Assembly: GCA_003105035.1 (NCBI GenBank)
Contig: PQAL01000029.1
Coordinates: 1 to 64,000, forward strand
Reading direction: 5' to 3'
DNA length: 64,000 nucleotides
DNA from: Anaerolineales bacterium
GTDB lineage: Bacteria > Chloroflexota > Anaerolineae > Anaerolineales > UBA4823
Part shown: piece after piece, positions 49,111 to 58,346 of the stretch
Numbering within the stretch: position 1 is the first letter of the stretch
How the letters are laid out: the number at the start of each line of letters is the position of its first letter
Program-made: the position numbers and the translations under genes
Notes under the pieces: generated by a model
What the model was told of the DNA's origin: nothing
Seen by the model: only the letters and a program-made list of their open reading frames with translations
The model's database searches: none

Positions 49111-50477
49111 GGCTCCGCTTCTTCAGCCGGGTGGGTGAGACGGCGTTCTTCGAGCTCGAGTGCGATTTGCGTATAACGCTCGCGACCAAGTGGATATAAG
49201 GCCGCAAACAGGATACCGATACTTAACAGTACAGCCGGGATGGGGCCGACCAGGAAGCGGATGCCATTAACTGCACTGGTCGGTTGCTGGGAACTATTCG
49301 GTATATACCCCGTGATATCCAACATCAACAAGGCCAGTGGGATGGCTACCGAAGAAGCTACCTTCTGAGAAAGTGAAATCAGGCTGTAGAACATGCCTTC
49401 ATAACGCTTCCCCGTATCCAGCTCCCCAAATTCGATCGCATCGGGGATCATAGACCATGGAATGACATGCGCTGCAGAAACGCCGATGCCCGCCAGCACA
49501 CATAAGCCCAGGATGATGGACAGGGGTGTGAGTGGCGTCAGGTTGATTAGCACCAGCAGAACGCCCGCAAAAAATACCATGCCGATGATGTATGCCAGGC
49601 GTTTATTCAGCTTGCGGGATGTCCAGGTCCATAATGGCAGGGCGAATATGCCGACGACGAAAATGGTGCCCATGATCAGGTCACTATTGGCTTCTTGATC
49701 TACACCATGCTTTATGAAATAAAGCAGGATGGTCTGCAGGATATCAATCGAAAGCCAGGTGAACAGGAAGATAATTGCGCTGAAGATAAATGGTCGATTC
49801 TTCAAGGAGGCTTTCAGGGACTCCAATAAACCTGGTTGTTGCTGGTGCATGAATTCTGGGCGCTCACGCGTGCCGAAAAAGACAACGAACAGTGGAATGG
49901 TTGATATGACGGCGAAAGTGATGCCCATGACCAAGACGTTTTGGGCATTTTCAGGGGAGAAACCACCGATAATGGCCAGCGGGATCGTAAAAGCCAGCAA
50001 GCTGCCAAAGATAGAGAAAAATGCCCTTACGGAAGTCAGCGAGGTACGCTCGTCATAATCGGAGGTAAGCTCAGGGGTTAAGGCAAAATAGGGCATATAG
50101 ATCATGGTGGCCGTCGCCTCGTACAGCACATACACGAAGGCGTAATAGACCACCAGGGCAGCATCACTTTGAAGAGGCGGCTTCCACCACATCAATGTGA
50201 ATACGAGTGCGAAGGGGATTGCCCCAAAAAGCAGGAATGGTCGCCGCCTCCCCCAGCGTGTGCGCGTGTGATCAGAGATGTAACCGAATAAGGGATCATT
50301 GACCCAATCCCAGATCTTACCCACGGCGATGGCAATCCCAGCCACACCAGCCCGTACTCCGACCACATCGGTGAGAAATATGGCGAAGTAGGCTGCTACG
50401 ATGGTGCTTGTCAGACTAAAGCCCAGGTCTCCTGACCCATACATCCACTTACGCCATATCGGCAGATTTTTGGTCAT
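49107..50477 (-). CDS. GPH-family (MelB-like) sugar:cation symporter
   Basis: Twelve-helix carrier of the glycoside-pentoside-hexuronide:cation symporter family, about 456 residues. The N-terminus WRKWMYGSGDLGFSLT and the loop IGKIWDWVNDPLFGYISD followed by TRWGRRRPFLL are hallmark motifs. Substrate unknown, probably a glycoside or sugar acid. The frame is open to 50504, but the ATG at 50477 (GGGAAGG upstream) gives the family N-terminus. Confidence 0.92.
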   Translation of the reverse strand: MTKNLPIWRKWMYGSGDLGFSLTSTIVAAYFAIFLTDVVGVRAGVAGIAIAVGKIWDWVNDPLFGYISDHTRTRWGRRRPFLLFGAIPFALVFTLMWWKPPLQSDAALVVYYAFVYVLYEATATMIYMPYFALTPELTSDYDERTSLTSVRAFFSIFGSLLAFTIPLAIIGGFSPENAQNVLVMGITFAVISTIPLFVVFFGTRERPEFMHQQQPGLLESLKASLKNRPFIFSAIIFLFTWLSIDILQTILLYFIKHGVDQEANSDLIMGTIFVVGIFALPLWTWTSRKLNKRLAYIIGMVFFAGVLLVLINLTPLTPLSIILGLCVLAGIGVSAAHVIPWSMIPDAIEFGELDTGKRYEGMFYSLISLSQKVASSVAIPLALLMLDITGYIPNSSQQPTSAVNGIRFLVGPIPAVLLSIGILFAALYPLGRERYTQIALELEERRLTHPAEEAEP

Positions 50478-50668
50478 TAACCTTCCCAATAGTACCAGGA
50501 ACAACTCATTTTACACCGATTTGAATCGCCCATCTCTGGACAACTCGCACCTAACTGGATTCTGTAGCTGGTTAGAAACCAAGATAAAAAACTTGCTGGA
50601 TTAATAAACACTTCCAGCTCACAAAGTTTCGCCATTACCTGGGAAGGGAAACCACCTCAAACTCTGCA

Positions 50669-50677
50669 TGCTATAAT
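50669..50677 (+). promoter_or_regulatory. Extended -10 promoter, leaderless start
   Basis: TGC followed by a perfect TATAAT (50672-50677), ending 6 bases before the ATG at 50684. No Shine-Dalgarno is visible. Confidence 0.6.
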
Positions 50678-50683
50678 CACGGC

Positions 50684-51625
50684 ATGATTTTGGTCACAGG
50701 AGGAACAGGCTTCATCGGCAAGGCGCTTGTCCGGCAGCTCACGGAAGCCGGCTATCCGGTGCGCTTGCTCATCCGCCCATCGAAGCAGTCTCCTGACCTG
50801 CCCCGTGGCGTGCCTGTGGAAGTGGCAGTCAGCAACCTGACCGATATTCGCAGTGTCCGCTCGGCCATGATGGACGTGGATATTGTTTACCATCTGGCCG
50901 GGGTCGAGTGGCATGGTGCGCATGCCAGCCTGATGAACGTGGACATCCAGGGCACACAAGCCATCAGCCAGGTAGCCGTTGAATCAGGGGTCAAACGTTT
51001 CTTCTATATCAGCCACCTGGGTGCTGACCGCGCTTCAGCCTATCCCGTCTTGAAAGCCAAAGCCATTGCTGAGGAAAGCATCCGACGCAGTGGTGTAAAT
51101 CACACCATCCTGCGTTCTGCATTGGTATACGGATTGAACGATCACTTTACCAGCAGCCTGGCGCGCTTGCTGAATGCCTTACCGTACTTTTTCTTTGTCC
51201 CTGAAGAAGGGAACACACTGCTGCAACCGATCTGGGTGGAAGACCTGGTGACTTGCCTGGTGTGGGCGTTGGATAACGAGCTTACCATCAACCAGACCTA
51301 TTCCATCGGCGGGCCAGAATACCTGACCTTCAACCATATCCTTCAAACGATCATGCAGACGATCGATGTTCGACGCAGGGTGGTACGCATGTTTCCGCCT
51401 TACTTGCGGGCCATGACCGTAGTGTTTGAATCGATGTTTCCCGGGCTGCCGGTGTCAGTATACTGGCTGGATTACCTGGCCACCAACCGTACATGTAACC
51501 TGGATAGCTTATCCCGCACGTTCAATATCCTTCCGGCACGCTTCGATCACACATTGGACCATTTGAAATTTACCAACTGGCGGGTCTCGTTATGGAGCAG
51601 GCTGTTCCGCAAGCGTAGACGCTAA
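50684..51625 (+). CDS. NAD(P)-binding SDR protein (atypical/extended)
   Basis: 313 residues. The dinucleotide motif is VTGGTGFIGKALVRQL. The rest resembles the NAD(P)H-binding atypical SDRs near complex I NDUFA9-like proteins and NAD-dependent epimerases (FFYISHLGADRASAYPVLKAKAIAEESIRRSG). The Tyr/Lys pair is in AYPVLKAK rather than the strict YxxxK. Substrate unknown. It lies 7 bases upstream of the GNAT gene and probably heads the operon with menC. Confidence 0.85.
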   Translation: MILVTGGTGFIGKALVRQLTEAGYPVRLLIRPSKQSPDLPRGVPVEVAVSNLTDIRSVRSAMMDVDIVYHLAGVEWHGAHASLMNVDIQGTQAISQVAVESGVKRFFYISHLGADRASAYPVLKAKAIAEESIRRSGVNHTILRSALVYGLNDHFTSSLARLLNALPYFFFVPEEGNTLLQPIWVEDLVTCLVWALDNELTINQTYSIGGPEYLTFNHILQTIMQTIDVRRRVVRMFPPYLRAMTVVFESMFPGLPVSVYWLDYLATNRTCNLDSLSRTFNILPARFDHTLDHLKFTNWRVSLWSRLFRKRRR

Positions 51626-51632
51626 GAGGACC

Positions 51633-52508
51633 ATGAAAACACCTTTGACGATCAAGGTCATTGAATATATGGATGAAATGCACCGGGTTGAGGAGCTCCA
51701 ACGCCAGGTGTGGCAGGAACCGGATATGGATATCGTTCCGGCTCACTTGTTGAACTCAGCTGTTCACAATGGCGGTCTGGTGCTGGGTGCATATGCAGAG
51801 GAGATCCTGGTGGGTTTCGTATTCGGTTTTGCGGGTTTCTACAGCACACCGGATGGCCCTCGCTTGAAGCATTACTCGAGCATGCTGGGAGTACGCGGAG
51901 AATGGCAGGGCCAGGGAATTGGTTTTGCGCTCAAGCGCGCCCAATGGCAGATGGTCCGGCATCAGGGCATCGATCGCATTACCTGGACTTACGACCCACT
52001 GCTCAGCCGGAACGCCTGGCTGAACATCACCCGCCTGGGAGCGGTGTGCAACACCTACCATCGCGATTTCTATGGCGAGATGCATGACACGCTCAATCAG
52101 GGACTGCCCACAGATCGCTTCGATGTGGATTGGTGGGTGAACTCACACCGCGTCAACCGCAGGCTCAGCCGGCGGAGGCGGAACGACCTCACCCTGACGC
52201 ATTACCTGGCAGGAGGCTCCCAAATGGTAAATCCGGCAGAAATGGATGAGCGTGGGGTACCCCATCCCTCAAGCTTTACAGGACTGCCGCCTGGGAAGGA
52301 ACAATCTATTCTACTGGTGGAAATCCCGGCTGATTTCCAGGCAGTTAAGTCTGCCGACATTCACCTGGCTATGAAATGGCGCCTGCACACCCGTAACCTG
52401 TTTGAAGATCTATTCAGAGTTGGATACCTGGTGACAGATTTTGTCCAGTCCACCAACCTTCCGGTACGTAGTTATTACGTTTTGATCCATGGAGAAAGCA
52501 CCTTATGA
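51633..52508 (+). CDS. GNAT acetyl/succinyltransferase (COG3375 type)
   Basis: 291 residues. The GNAT acyl-CoA-binding loop appears in LGVRGEWQGQGIGFALKRAQWQ, followed by the family-typical ITWTYDPLLSRNAWLNITRLGA. This family is regularly encoded next to MenC-like N-acylamino acid racemases, where a member acts as a D-amino acid N-succinyltransferase. Here its stop overlaps the MenC-like ATG by 4 bases, supporting a joint pathway. Acyl donor not deducible. Confidence 0.87.
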   Translation: MKTPLTIKVIEYMDEMHRVEELQRQVWQEPDMDIVPAHLLNSAVHNGGLVLGAYAEEILVGFVFGFAGFYSTPDGPRLKHYSSMLGVRGEWQGQGIGFALKRAQWQMVRHQGIDRITWTYDPLLSRNAWLNITRLGAVCNTYHRDFYGEMHDTLNQGLPTDRFDVDWWVNSHRVNRRLSRRRRNDLTLTHYLAGGSQMVNPAEMDERGVPHPSSFTGLPPGKEQSILLVEIPADFQAVKSADIHLAMKWRLHTRNLFEDLFRVGYLVTDFVQSTNLPVRSYYVLIHGESTL

Positions 52509-53611
52509 AAATCACCCGCATCAACCTGTACCACCTGCGAATGCCATTAAAAAGTGCCTTCGAGACTTCTTTTGGACGCATCCATACCCGTGACTGTGTG
52601 CTGGTAGAAGCTTTTGCTGACGGTTTGATCGGATATGGTGAGTGTGCAGCAGACCTGGACCCGGGCTACTCCTATGAGACAGTTGGCACAGCCTGGCATA
52701 TCCTGAAGGACTTTATCATCCCAGCTGTGCTTGATAAAGATATCACTGAGCCAGAGTCCCTGCAGCAGCTGATGGCTTTCGTGCGTGGGCACCTGATGGC
52801 CAAGGCTGGGCTGGAGATGTCCTTGTGGGACCTGATGGGTAAAGCCCAGGATATACCCCTGGTCAGGATGCTGGGCGGGGTACGCCAGAAAGTGGAAGTG
52901 GGTGTCTCGGTCGGATTGCAAGAATCTCCCGAGCGGCTGATCCAGGTGGCACAAGGCTATCTTGAGCAGGGCTACCAGCGGATAAAGATAAAAATCAAAC
53001 CGGGGAGGGATGTAGGGGATGCCAGGGCCTTACGCAGCGCCTTCCCTGACCTACGCCTGCAGGTGGATGCCAACTCAGCCTATACGCTGGAGAGTGCGGA
53101 TGCCCTCCTTCCGCTGGATGAGCTCGATTTGCTGCTTATCGAGCAGCCATTGTCAGAGGATGATTTATGGGACCATCATTGGCTGCAGGCGAAGTTCAAA
53201 ACCCCGATCTGCCTGGATGAGAGCATCACTTCGCCCCGCCTTGCCAGGCAAGCGCTTGAGATGAAAGCCTGCCGGGTGGTGAACATCAAGGCAGGCAGGG
53301 TGGGGGGTCTCAGCCAGGCTGTGGAAATTCATAATCTGTGCCACAGCCAGCACATCCCTGTCTGGTGTGGCGGAATGCTTGAGACCGGAGTCGGCAGGGC
53401 ATCCAACCTGGCCCTGGCCAGCTTACCCGGCTTCACCTTGCCTGGCGATATCTCCGCTACCGACCGGTATTACGACGAAGATATTACCTATGAGCGCTAC
53501 AAATTAAACTCTGACAGCACCATCGATGTGCCAGATGCACCTGGCTTGGGGGTGAGCATCAACCTGGCTGCATTGCAACGGGCAACGCTTGCCAAGCTCA
53601 ACCTCCCCTAA
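52505..53611 (+). CDS. menC: MenC-family enzyme: o-succinylbenzoate synthase / N-succinylamino acid racemase
   Basis: Enolase-superfamily enzyme of 368 residues. The catalytic lysine pair is K161/K163 in RIKIKIKPG, metal ligands lie in LQVDANSAYT, LIEQPL and CLDESI, and the second catalytic Lys is K262 in VNIKAGRVGG. This family covers both o-succinylbenzoate synthase (menaquinone) and N-succinylamino acid racemase. With a coupled GNAT gene and no other men gene near, the racemase role is at least as likely. A terminator follows. Confidence 0.9.
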   Translation: MKITRINLYHLRMPLKSAFETSFGRIHTRDCVLVEAFADGLIGYGECAADLDPGYSYETVGTAWHILKDFIIPAVLDKDITEPESLQQLMAFVRGHLMAKAGLEMSLWDLMGKAQDIPLVRMLGGVRQKVEVGVSVGLQESPERLIQVAQGYLEQGYQRIKIKIKPGRDVGDARALRSAFPDLRLQVDANSAYTLESADALLPLDELDLLLIEQPLSEDDLWDHHWLQAKFKTPICLDESITSPRLARQALEMKACRVVNIKAGRVGGLSQAVEIHNLCHSQHIPVWCGGMLETGVGRASNLALASLPGFTLPGDISATDRYYDEDITYERYKLNSDSTIDVPDAPGLGVSINLAALQRATLAKLNLP

Positions 53612-53636
53612 CGATCCTAATGTTGTATGGATAAAG

Positions 53637-53659
53637 CCCCGCTCAACGCGGGGTTTTTT
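53637..53659 (+). terminator. Intrinsic terminator after menC-like gene
   Basis: 6-bp GC stem CCCCGC/GCGGGG (53637-53642 with 53648-53653), 5-nt loop, six T. Confidence 0.92.
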
Positions 53660-53686
53660 GTTGATGGAAATTGAGTGCTAAAAAAG

Positions 53687-53715
53687 TTGCATTATTTTTA
53701 ACTCTATTCTATACT
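53687..53715 (+). promoter_or_regulatory. Sigma-70-type promoter of cyclase-family gene
   Basis: TTGCAT (53687-53692), 17-base spacer, TATACT (53710-53715); the ATG follows 25 bases later with AAGGAGG upstream. Confidence 0.7.
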
Positions 53716-53740
53716 TTTTTACATATGAAGGAGGCAGGCA

Positions 53741-54373
53741 ATGCGGACGTATGATATTACCCTCACGATATCTCCTCAATCGATTGTCTGGCCGGGAGAT
53801 GCCCCGGTCAGCATCAAACGTACCAGCAGCATTGCTTCGGGGGATAATGCCAATGTCTCAGAAGTAACCATGAGTTGCCATACCGGTACCCATGTGGACG
53901 CACCGGACCACTTTTTGAACAACGGAATAACCGTAGAAGACCTGTCGCTTGAACTTTTGGTCGGCAGAGCGTACGTCTTGCACCTGCCTGATGTGGATAT
54001 GATCACCGCTTCGATTTTGATGGACGCAGAGATACCACCTCGCACCAGAAGATTGCTCTTCAAAACCCGTAATTCGGAACTGTGGACGAACGGGAATTCA
54101 GAATTTAAAACGGATTATGTGGGTCTCAGCGTAGACGCGGCTGAGCTGCTGGTGGATCGCAACGTCAGGCTGGTAGGAATCGATTACCTGTCGATAGCGC
54201 CATACAAAATGGGAACGCCCGTGCATAAAATCCTGCTGGATGCCGGGGTGGTAGTGATCGAGGGACTTGACCTGTCGATAGTATCGCAAGGGAGATATAC
54301 CCTGCACTGCCTGCCACTCAAGCTGGGGGGTGTGGATGGAGCTCCTGCCCGGTGTATCCTGGTGGGTGTCTGA
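53741..54373 (+). CDS. Cyclase-family metal-dependent hydrolase (KynB-like)
   Basis: 210 residues of the cyclase/kynurenine formamidase family, metal-dependent amide hydrolases. The signature SCHTGTHVDAPDHF supplies the metal-binding His and Asp residues. VRLVGIDYLSIAPY and the C-terminal LHCLPLKLGGVDGAPARCILV are family-typical. The start has AAGGAGG and a good promoter, so it is separately transcribed from menC. It could hydrolyse an N-formyl or N-acyl amide; true substrate unknown. Confidence 0.9.
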   Translation: MRTYDITLTISPQSIVWPGDAPVSIKRTSSIASGDNANVSEVTMSCHTGTHVDAPDHFLNNGITVEDLSLELLVGRAYVLHLPDVDMITASILMDAEIPPRTRRLLFKTRNSELWTNGNSEFKTDYVGLSVDAAELLVDRNVRLVGIDYLSIAPYKMGTPVHKILLDAGVVVIEGLDLSIVSQGRYTLHCLPLKLGGVDGAPARCILVGV

Positions 54374-54531
54374 GGATAAATAGCAATAAAGCGCAAGAGA
54401 CACAAAGTAAACGAAGTAACAAGGGATTTCTGGGGGTAAAAATAGTTTTTGCTCTGTGAGTCTGAAAACCGGCAATCGTTGATTGGATTGGTAATCTTCA
54501 TAAAACTGTCAAATTAGCCATGCTTATGCCC

Positions 54532-54560
54532 TTGAATTTCAGGGAGATTTGGAATATAGT
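54532..54560 (+). promoter_or_regulatory. Sigma-70-type promoter of PEBP gene
   Basis: TTGAAT (54532-54537), 17-base spacer, TATAGT (54555-54560); the ATG at 54584 lies 24 bases after the -10 box. GGAAT/ATTCC forms a small inverted repeat across the -10. Confidence 0.5.
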
Positions 54561-54583
54561 AATTCCGTGTGAAGGTATGAAGG

Positions 54584-55135
54584 ATGAGGGTTCAGAGAAT
54601 TCGTGCATTGTTAATCACCCTGGGTCTCTTGCTGGTTGCGGTAAGCTGCAAGGGAAGTGCTTCAGCCCCTCAAGCACAAGGAGGAAATGATATGGCGATC
54701 ACCATCACGAGCACGGCATTTTCAGAGGGTGAAAAGATACCTGGCTTGTATACCTGTGATGACCAAAACGTATCCCCGCCACTGGCATGGACGGGGGTGC
54801 CCACCAACACCGTCAGCCTGGCGCTGATCATGGATGACCCCGACGCGCCTTCTGGCACATGGGTACACTGGGTGCTATTTAACCTGCCTTCCAGTTTGAC
54901 CGGGCTGGACCAGGGGAAGAACGGTGGCGGAACCGAAGGGCAGAATGATTTTAGAGAGATTGGCTACGGCGGTCCATGCCCACCGCGGGGCTCAAACCAC
55001 AGGTATTTATTTAAGCTGTATGCTCTGGATACTAGTTTAGATTTAAAACCTGGCGCCAGCAAGGCTCAACTGGAAGATTCCATGAAGGGGCACATCCTGG
55101 CTCAGGGCCAGCTGATGGGTCGATACGGTAGGTAA
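54584..55135 (+). CDS. PEBP (YbhB/YbcL, Raf-kinase-inhibitor-like) lipoprotein
   Basis: 183 residues. Lipoprotein-type signal (ALLITLGLLLVAVSC). The PEBP fold is shown by YTCDDQNVSPPLAWTG, LIMDDPDAPSGTWVHWVLFNLP and YGGPCPPRGSNHRYLFKLYAL, the conserved ligand-pocket motifs. Bacterial members have no firm function; some bind phospholipid-like or small anionic ligands. Confidence 0.93.
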   Translation: MRVQRIRALLITLGLLLVAVSCKGSASAPQAQGGNDMAITITSTAFSEGEKIPGLYTCDDQNVSPPLAWTGVPTNTVSLALIMDDPDAPSGTWVHWVLFNLPSSLTGLDQGKNGGGTEGQNDFREIGYGGPCPPRGSNHRYLFKLYALDTSLDLKPGASKAQLEDSMKGHILAQGQLMGRYGR

Positions 55136-55237
55136 CAGGGGCGAGTCTCAAAATCCATCCTGGCTTTGATCGCAAGAGCGTGTATCGTCAGAAGTAACCG
55201 GCACTAGTCAATTTGACAGTCACTCTTTGAAATAAGC

Positions 55238-56026
55238 TTAGATATCGGTATGAAGGCCGATGCCTGGGGCGTTGATCGAAGCGCCGCCATCAATGGCGAT
55301 AACCTGTCCGCGGATCATGCCAGCCTCCGGCGAGCAGAGGAACACCACCAGGTTGGCGATATCCTGGGGGGTGACCAGGCGACCTGCCGGGGTGATGGCG
55401 CTGGTTTTCTCAGCCAGGTGCACATCACTACGTACCATCTCGAAGTGCTGTAAAGCGTCGGTGAGCACCATCCCCGGGGAGATGGCGTTGACCACGATGT
55501 TCTTGGGAGATAACTCGACCGCCAGGTAACGGGTGATGGCCTCAATGGCGGCCTTGCTCGCCCCAACCACCACGTAGTCTGGCAGCACCCGGGTGGCACC
55601 GGGGCTGGAGATGGCGACGATGGCGCCTCCACCACGTTTTTCCATGAGTGGAGTGGCATGCTGCGCAGCGAAGAGCAGGGACCGGGCATTAATGTTCATC
55701 GTCCAATCCCAACCCCTGGGTTTTTGCTGCAGCGCGGGGCGGTTATAACCGGAAGCGGCGTTGTGGACAAAATAATCCAATCCACCAAATTCCTGTTCCA
55801 CCGCCTCGAAAAGTCTATCAATCTGGTCCAGCTCACCCAAGTTGGCCTTCACCAGCAAAGCCTTGCGGCCAAGCTCACGGATTTTCGCAGCAGTTACTTC
55901 AGCTGGTTGGCGGTTGCGAAAGTAATTCACCACCACATCCGCTCCCAGGGAAGCGAAGTGTAGGGCGATCACAGCTCCAATCCCCCGCCCCGATCCGCTG
56001 ACCAGGGCAACCTTATTGGTGAACAT
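55238..56026 (-). CDS. fabL: SDR enoyl-ACP reductase FabL-like
   Basis: 262 residues of classical SDR type. The cofactor loop SGSGRGIGAVIALHFA and the NAASGYNRPALQ and WTMNINARSLLFAAQHA segments match FabL-type enoyl-ACP reductases. The active-site region runs through AISSPGATRVLPDYVVVGASKAAIE, where the usual Tyr is followed by VVVGASK rather than strict YxxxK, as in FabL. Likely role in fatty-acid elongation. It overlaps the upstream glycosyltransferase gene by 14 bases. Confidence 0.85.
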   Translation of the reverse strand: MFTNKVALVSGSGRGIGAVIALHFASLGADVVVNYFRNRQPAEVTAAKIRELGRKALLVKANLGELDQIDRLFEAVEQEFGGLDYFVHNAASGYNRPALQQKPRGWDWTMNINARSLLFAAQHATPLMEKRGGGAIVAISSPGATRVLPDYVVVGASKAAIEAITRYLAVELSPKNIVVNAISPGMVLTDALQHFEMVRSDVHLAEKTSAITPAGRLVTPQDIANLVVFLCSPEAGMIRGQVIAIDGGASINAPGIGLHTDI

Positions 56027-56762
56027 ATCCGTTCTCAGGCTTGAGATGGCGGTAATGCGAGCGCAGTTCGATCACCCTTAATGCAGCTTCAATTTTAACA
56101 TTCGCGTCCATTTTGCTCTCCCCCTGCCGGCGTTCCTCGAAGTAAATGGGGATTTCCTTGATGCGCATACCCAGCTTCTCAGCCAGGTAACACATCTCCA
56201 CCTGGAAGATATAACCGGTTGATCGGATGCGTTCCAGCCCGATACGCTGCAAGGCCTCTGCTTTCCAGCACTTGAAGCCGGCTGTGGAATCCTTGGTCCT
56301 TGTGTGTAATATGAGGCGCACCCACACCGAGTTTGCCCACCAGCTCAGCAGGCGACGATACCAGGGCCAGCTCACATCCAAACGCCCGCCCTTGGTGTAG
56401 CGCGAACCTACCACTACGTCATAATCGGGGATAGATGCTAGCATCTGGGGCACGAACTCAGGGGGATGTGAAAAATCAGCGTCCATATGGAGCACGTAAC
56501 GGTAACCTTGCTGCAACGCCCATTGAAAGCCCTGGATATACGCCGTGCCCAGGCCGAGCTTGCCCTTGCGGTGCATCACATGAAAACGCTCAGGATATTC
56601 TGTTACTAGCCTATCGGCCAACTGCCCGGTACCATCTGGCGAATCGTCATCGACGTCGAGTATCTCCAGGTCGTCGATCTTCAAATCAAACAGGGCTTTA
56701 CTGATCTCGGCGATGTTCTCGACTTCGTTATACGTGGGGATAACAACCAGGGTTCCAGGCAT
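56013..56762 (-). CDS. Polyprenol-phosphate mannosyltransferase (GT2)
   Basis: Makes polyprenyl-phosphate mannose (or another hexose) from the nucleotide sugar. The N-terminus LVVIPTYNEVENI, the DVDDDSPDGTGQLAD motif and HMDADFSHPPE (metal-binding DAD) are typical of the DPM1 family. 249 residues with no membrane helices, so this is the soluble-type enzyme. It lies 9 bases after mazG on the same strand. Confidence 0.93.
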   Translation of the reverse strand: MPGTLVVIPTYNEVENIAEISKALFDLKIDDLEILDVDDDSPDGTGQLADRLVTEYPERFHVMHRKGKLGLGTAYIQGFQWALQQGYRYVLHMDADFSHPPEFVPQMLASIPDYDVVVGSRYTKGGRLDVSWPWYRRLLSWWANSVWVRLILHTRTKDSTAGFKCWKAEALQRIGLERIRSTGYIFQVEMCYLAEKLGMRIKEIPIYFEERRQGESKMDANVKIEAALRVIELRSHYRHLKPENGYVHQ

Positions 56763-56771
56763 AGGGATATT

Positions 56772-58235
56772 TTACAACCTTTTTGCCTTCTGCCAGTAGG
56801 CTTCCATTTCGTCCAAGGTCAGGTCACTGATCGACTTGCCCTCTTTTTTGGCTGATTTTTCGATGTAAGCAAAACGCGTGCGGAAACGTGTGTTGGTTTC
56901 GCGCAGGGCAGATTCGGCATCGATCTCGTAGTGGCGTGCCAGGTTGACCACCGAGAATAGCAGGTCTCCCAGCTCATCTGCGCGTGATGCCAGGTTATCT
57001 GCAGCCAGCAGCTCGTGGCACTCTTCGCTTATTTTATCCACGACACCGCGCTCATCTGGCCAGTCAAACCCCACCCGAGCAGCCCGGCGCTGGATTTCTT
57101 CAGCTTGTGCCAGGGCTGGCAAAGCGATCTCAACCCCATCCAACAGTCCTTTCTGGCTAATCCCATTCTCTAATTCAGCTTCAGCCCGCTCAGCAGCTTT
57201 TAGCTTCTCCCATTTCTGAAGCACGTGCTCCACTCCCTGCACTTGCCAGTCTCCGAAGACATGCGGGTGGCGGCGGATGATCTTATCGTAGATGCCTTTG
57301 ATCACCTGGGCGATATTAAATTCGCCATACTCGTTGGCAATCTGGGCATGCAGGGTGATTTGCAGTAACAGGTCACCAAACTCCTCGCGCATATGGCCGG
57401 GGTCATTGGCATCCAATGCAGCCAGTGTTTCGTAGGTTTCCTCAAGCAGGTTGGTACGCAAGGTCTGATGATCTTGTTCCCGATCCCATGGGCAGCCATC
57501 GGGAGCCCGCAAGTGGGCGATGATCTCCTGGAAGGCTTCGAATGAAGTTCCCTTTTCGAGGGGAGGCAGATATAAAGAGGTGAGCAGGCCAGTCGTGCCA
57601 CTTTGATCGATGGCATGCAGGGGCAGGTCTTCCACCAGCTCTTGGATTGTGCCCGCTTTATGTACCAACCTGACGGGGTGATCATCCGGATAGGTTTCCA
57701 TCAGAGTCAGCTTGACATCGCTCGCCACCTGGCGGGAGTAAATCTGGGCGATCAAAGCTGGTGCGTCAGGCGGGAAAGGAGGTACGTGGGCAGTAGCCAG
57801 CTCGATGGCATCGATGATTGATAGCTTGGGCAGGGGGTCTACTCCCAATGCGGTCAAAGTCGGCTCAATAAAGCTCAGCCCTTCGATGACCTGAACCGGG
57901 AGACCTTCCAAACGGGCACGTCGGGCGATCTCTGGGCAGGTGGCTTCGGCAACAAATGGGTGACCGGGTACTGCGTAGACCACGCCTTGCTGATGTCTGC
58001 CGAGTTCCAGGACCTGCTCGATGATATGCGCATAGACATCATTAAAGGTGGGCAGGCTATCGTAGAGATCGTCGAAGGTATGTACGGTGAGGGAAGCAGG
58101 AAAGCCTGCCACGGTCGGGTGCTGGCTTGTGCGCAGGTATACGTCAGAAGAATTTTCCAAGACCTGCCAGGCCTGGCGGGTAAGCAGCGAAGCATCACCA
58201 GGGCCGAGACCAAGAAGCGTAATCATGGGTGCCAT
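56772..58235 (-). CDS. mazG: Tetrapyrrole-methylase-like / MazG nucleotide pyrophosphohydrolase fusion
   Basis: The N-terminal half (ITLLGLGPGDASLLT, then VYAVPGHPFVAEATC) is the SAM-dependent tetrapyrrole methylase fold. The C-terminal half is MazG, with two MazG-like units: the first with EEFGDLLLQITLHAQ, the second with DELGDLLFSVVNLAR. Same layout as Bacillus YabN. It hydrolyses NTPs, preferably non-canonical ones. About 488 residues from the ATG at 58235, which has GAGG upstream; the frame is open to 58253. Confidence 0.93.
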   Translation of the reverse strand: MAPMITLLGLGPGDASLLTRQAWQVLENSSDVYLRTSQHPTVAGFPASLTVHTFDDLYDSLPTFNDVYAHIIEQVLELGRHQQGVVYAVPGHPFVAEATCPEIARRARLEGLPVQVIEGLSFIEPTLTALGVDPLPKLSIIDAIELATAHVPPFPPDAPALIAQIYSRQVASDVKLTLMETYPDDHPVRLVHKAGTIQELVEDLPLHAIDQSGTTGLLTSLYLPPLEKGTSFEAFQEIIAHLRAPDGCPWDREQDHQTLRTNLLEETYETLAALDANDPGHMREEFGDLLLQITLHAQIANEYGEFNIAQVIKGIYDKIIRRHPHVFGDWQVQGVEHVLQKWEKLKAAERAEAELENGISQKGLLDGVEIALPALAQAEEIQRRAARVGFDWPDERGVVDKISEECHELLAADNLASRADELGDLLFSVVNLARHYEIDAESALRETNTRFRTRFAYIEKSAKKEGKSISDLTLDEMEAYWQKAKRL

Positions 58236-58277
58236 AGGACCTCGATCAATCATTGCTAACCAGATAAGCGGTCGAAT

Positions 58278-58330
58278 TAAAAGCGTAATGCGTAAAACGG
58301 AAGCCTGTCAGCCACGTTTTTACGCATTAC
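58278..58330 (-). terminator. Terminator of the rplM-rpsI operon
   Basis: 15-bp stem with one bulge pairing GTAATGCGTAAAACG (58285-58299) with CGTTTTTACGCATTAC (58315-58330). On the minus strand it is followed by GCTTTTAATT. Confidence 0.8.
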
Positions 58331-58346
58331 TGGGGATAACAAAGGA

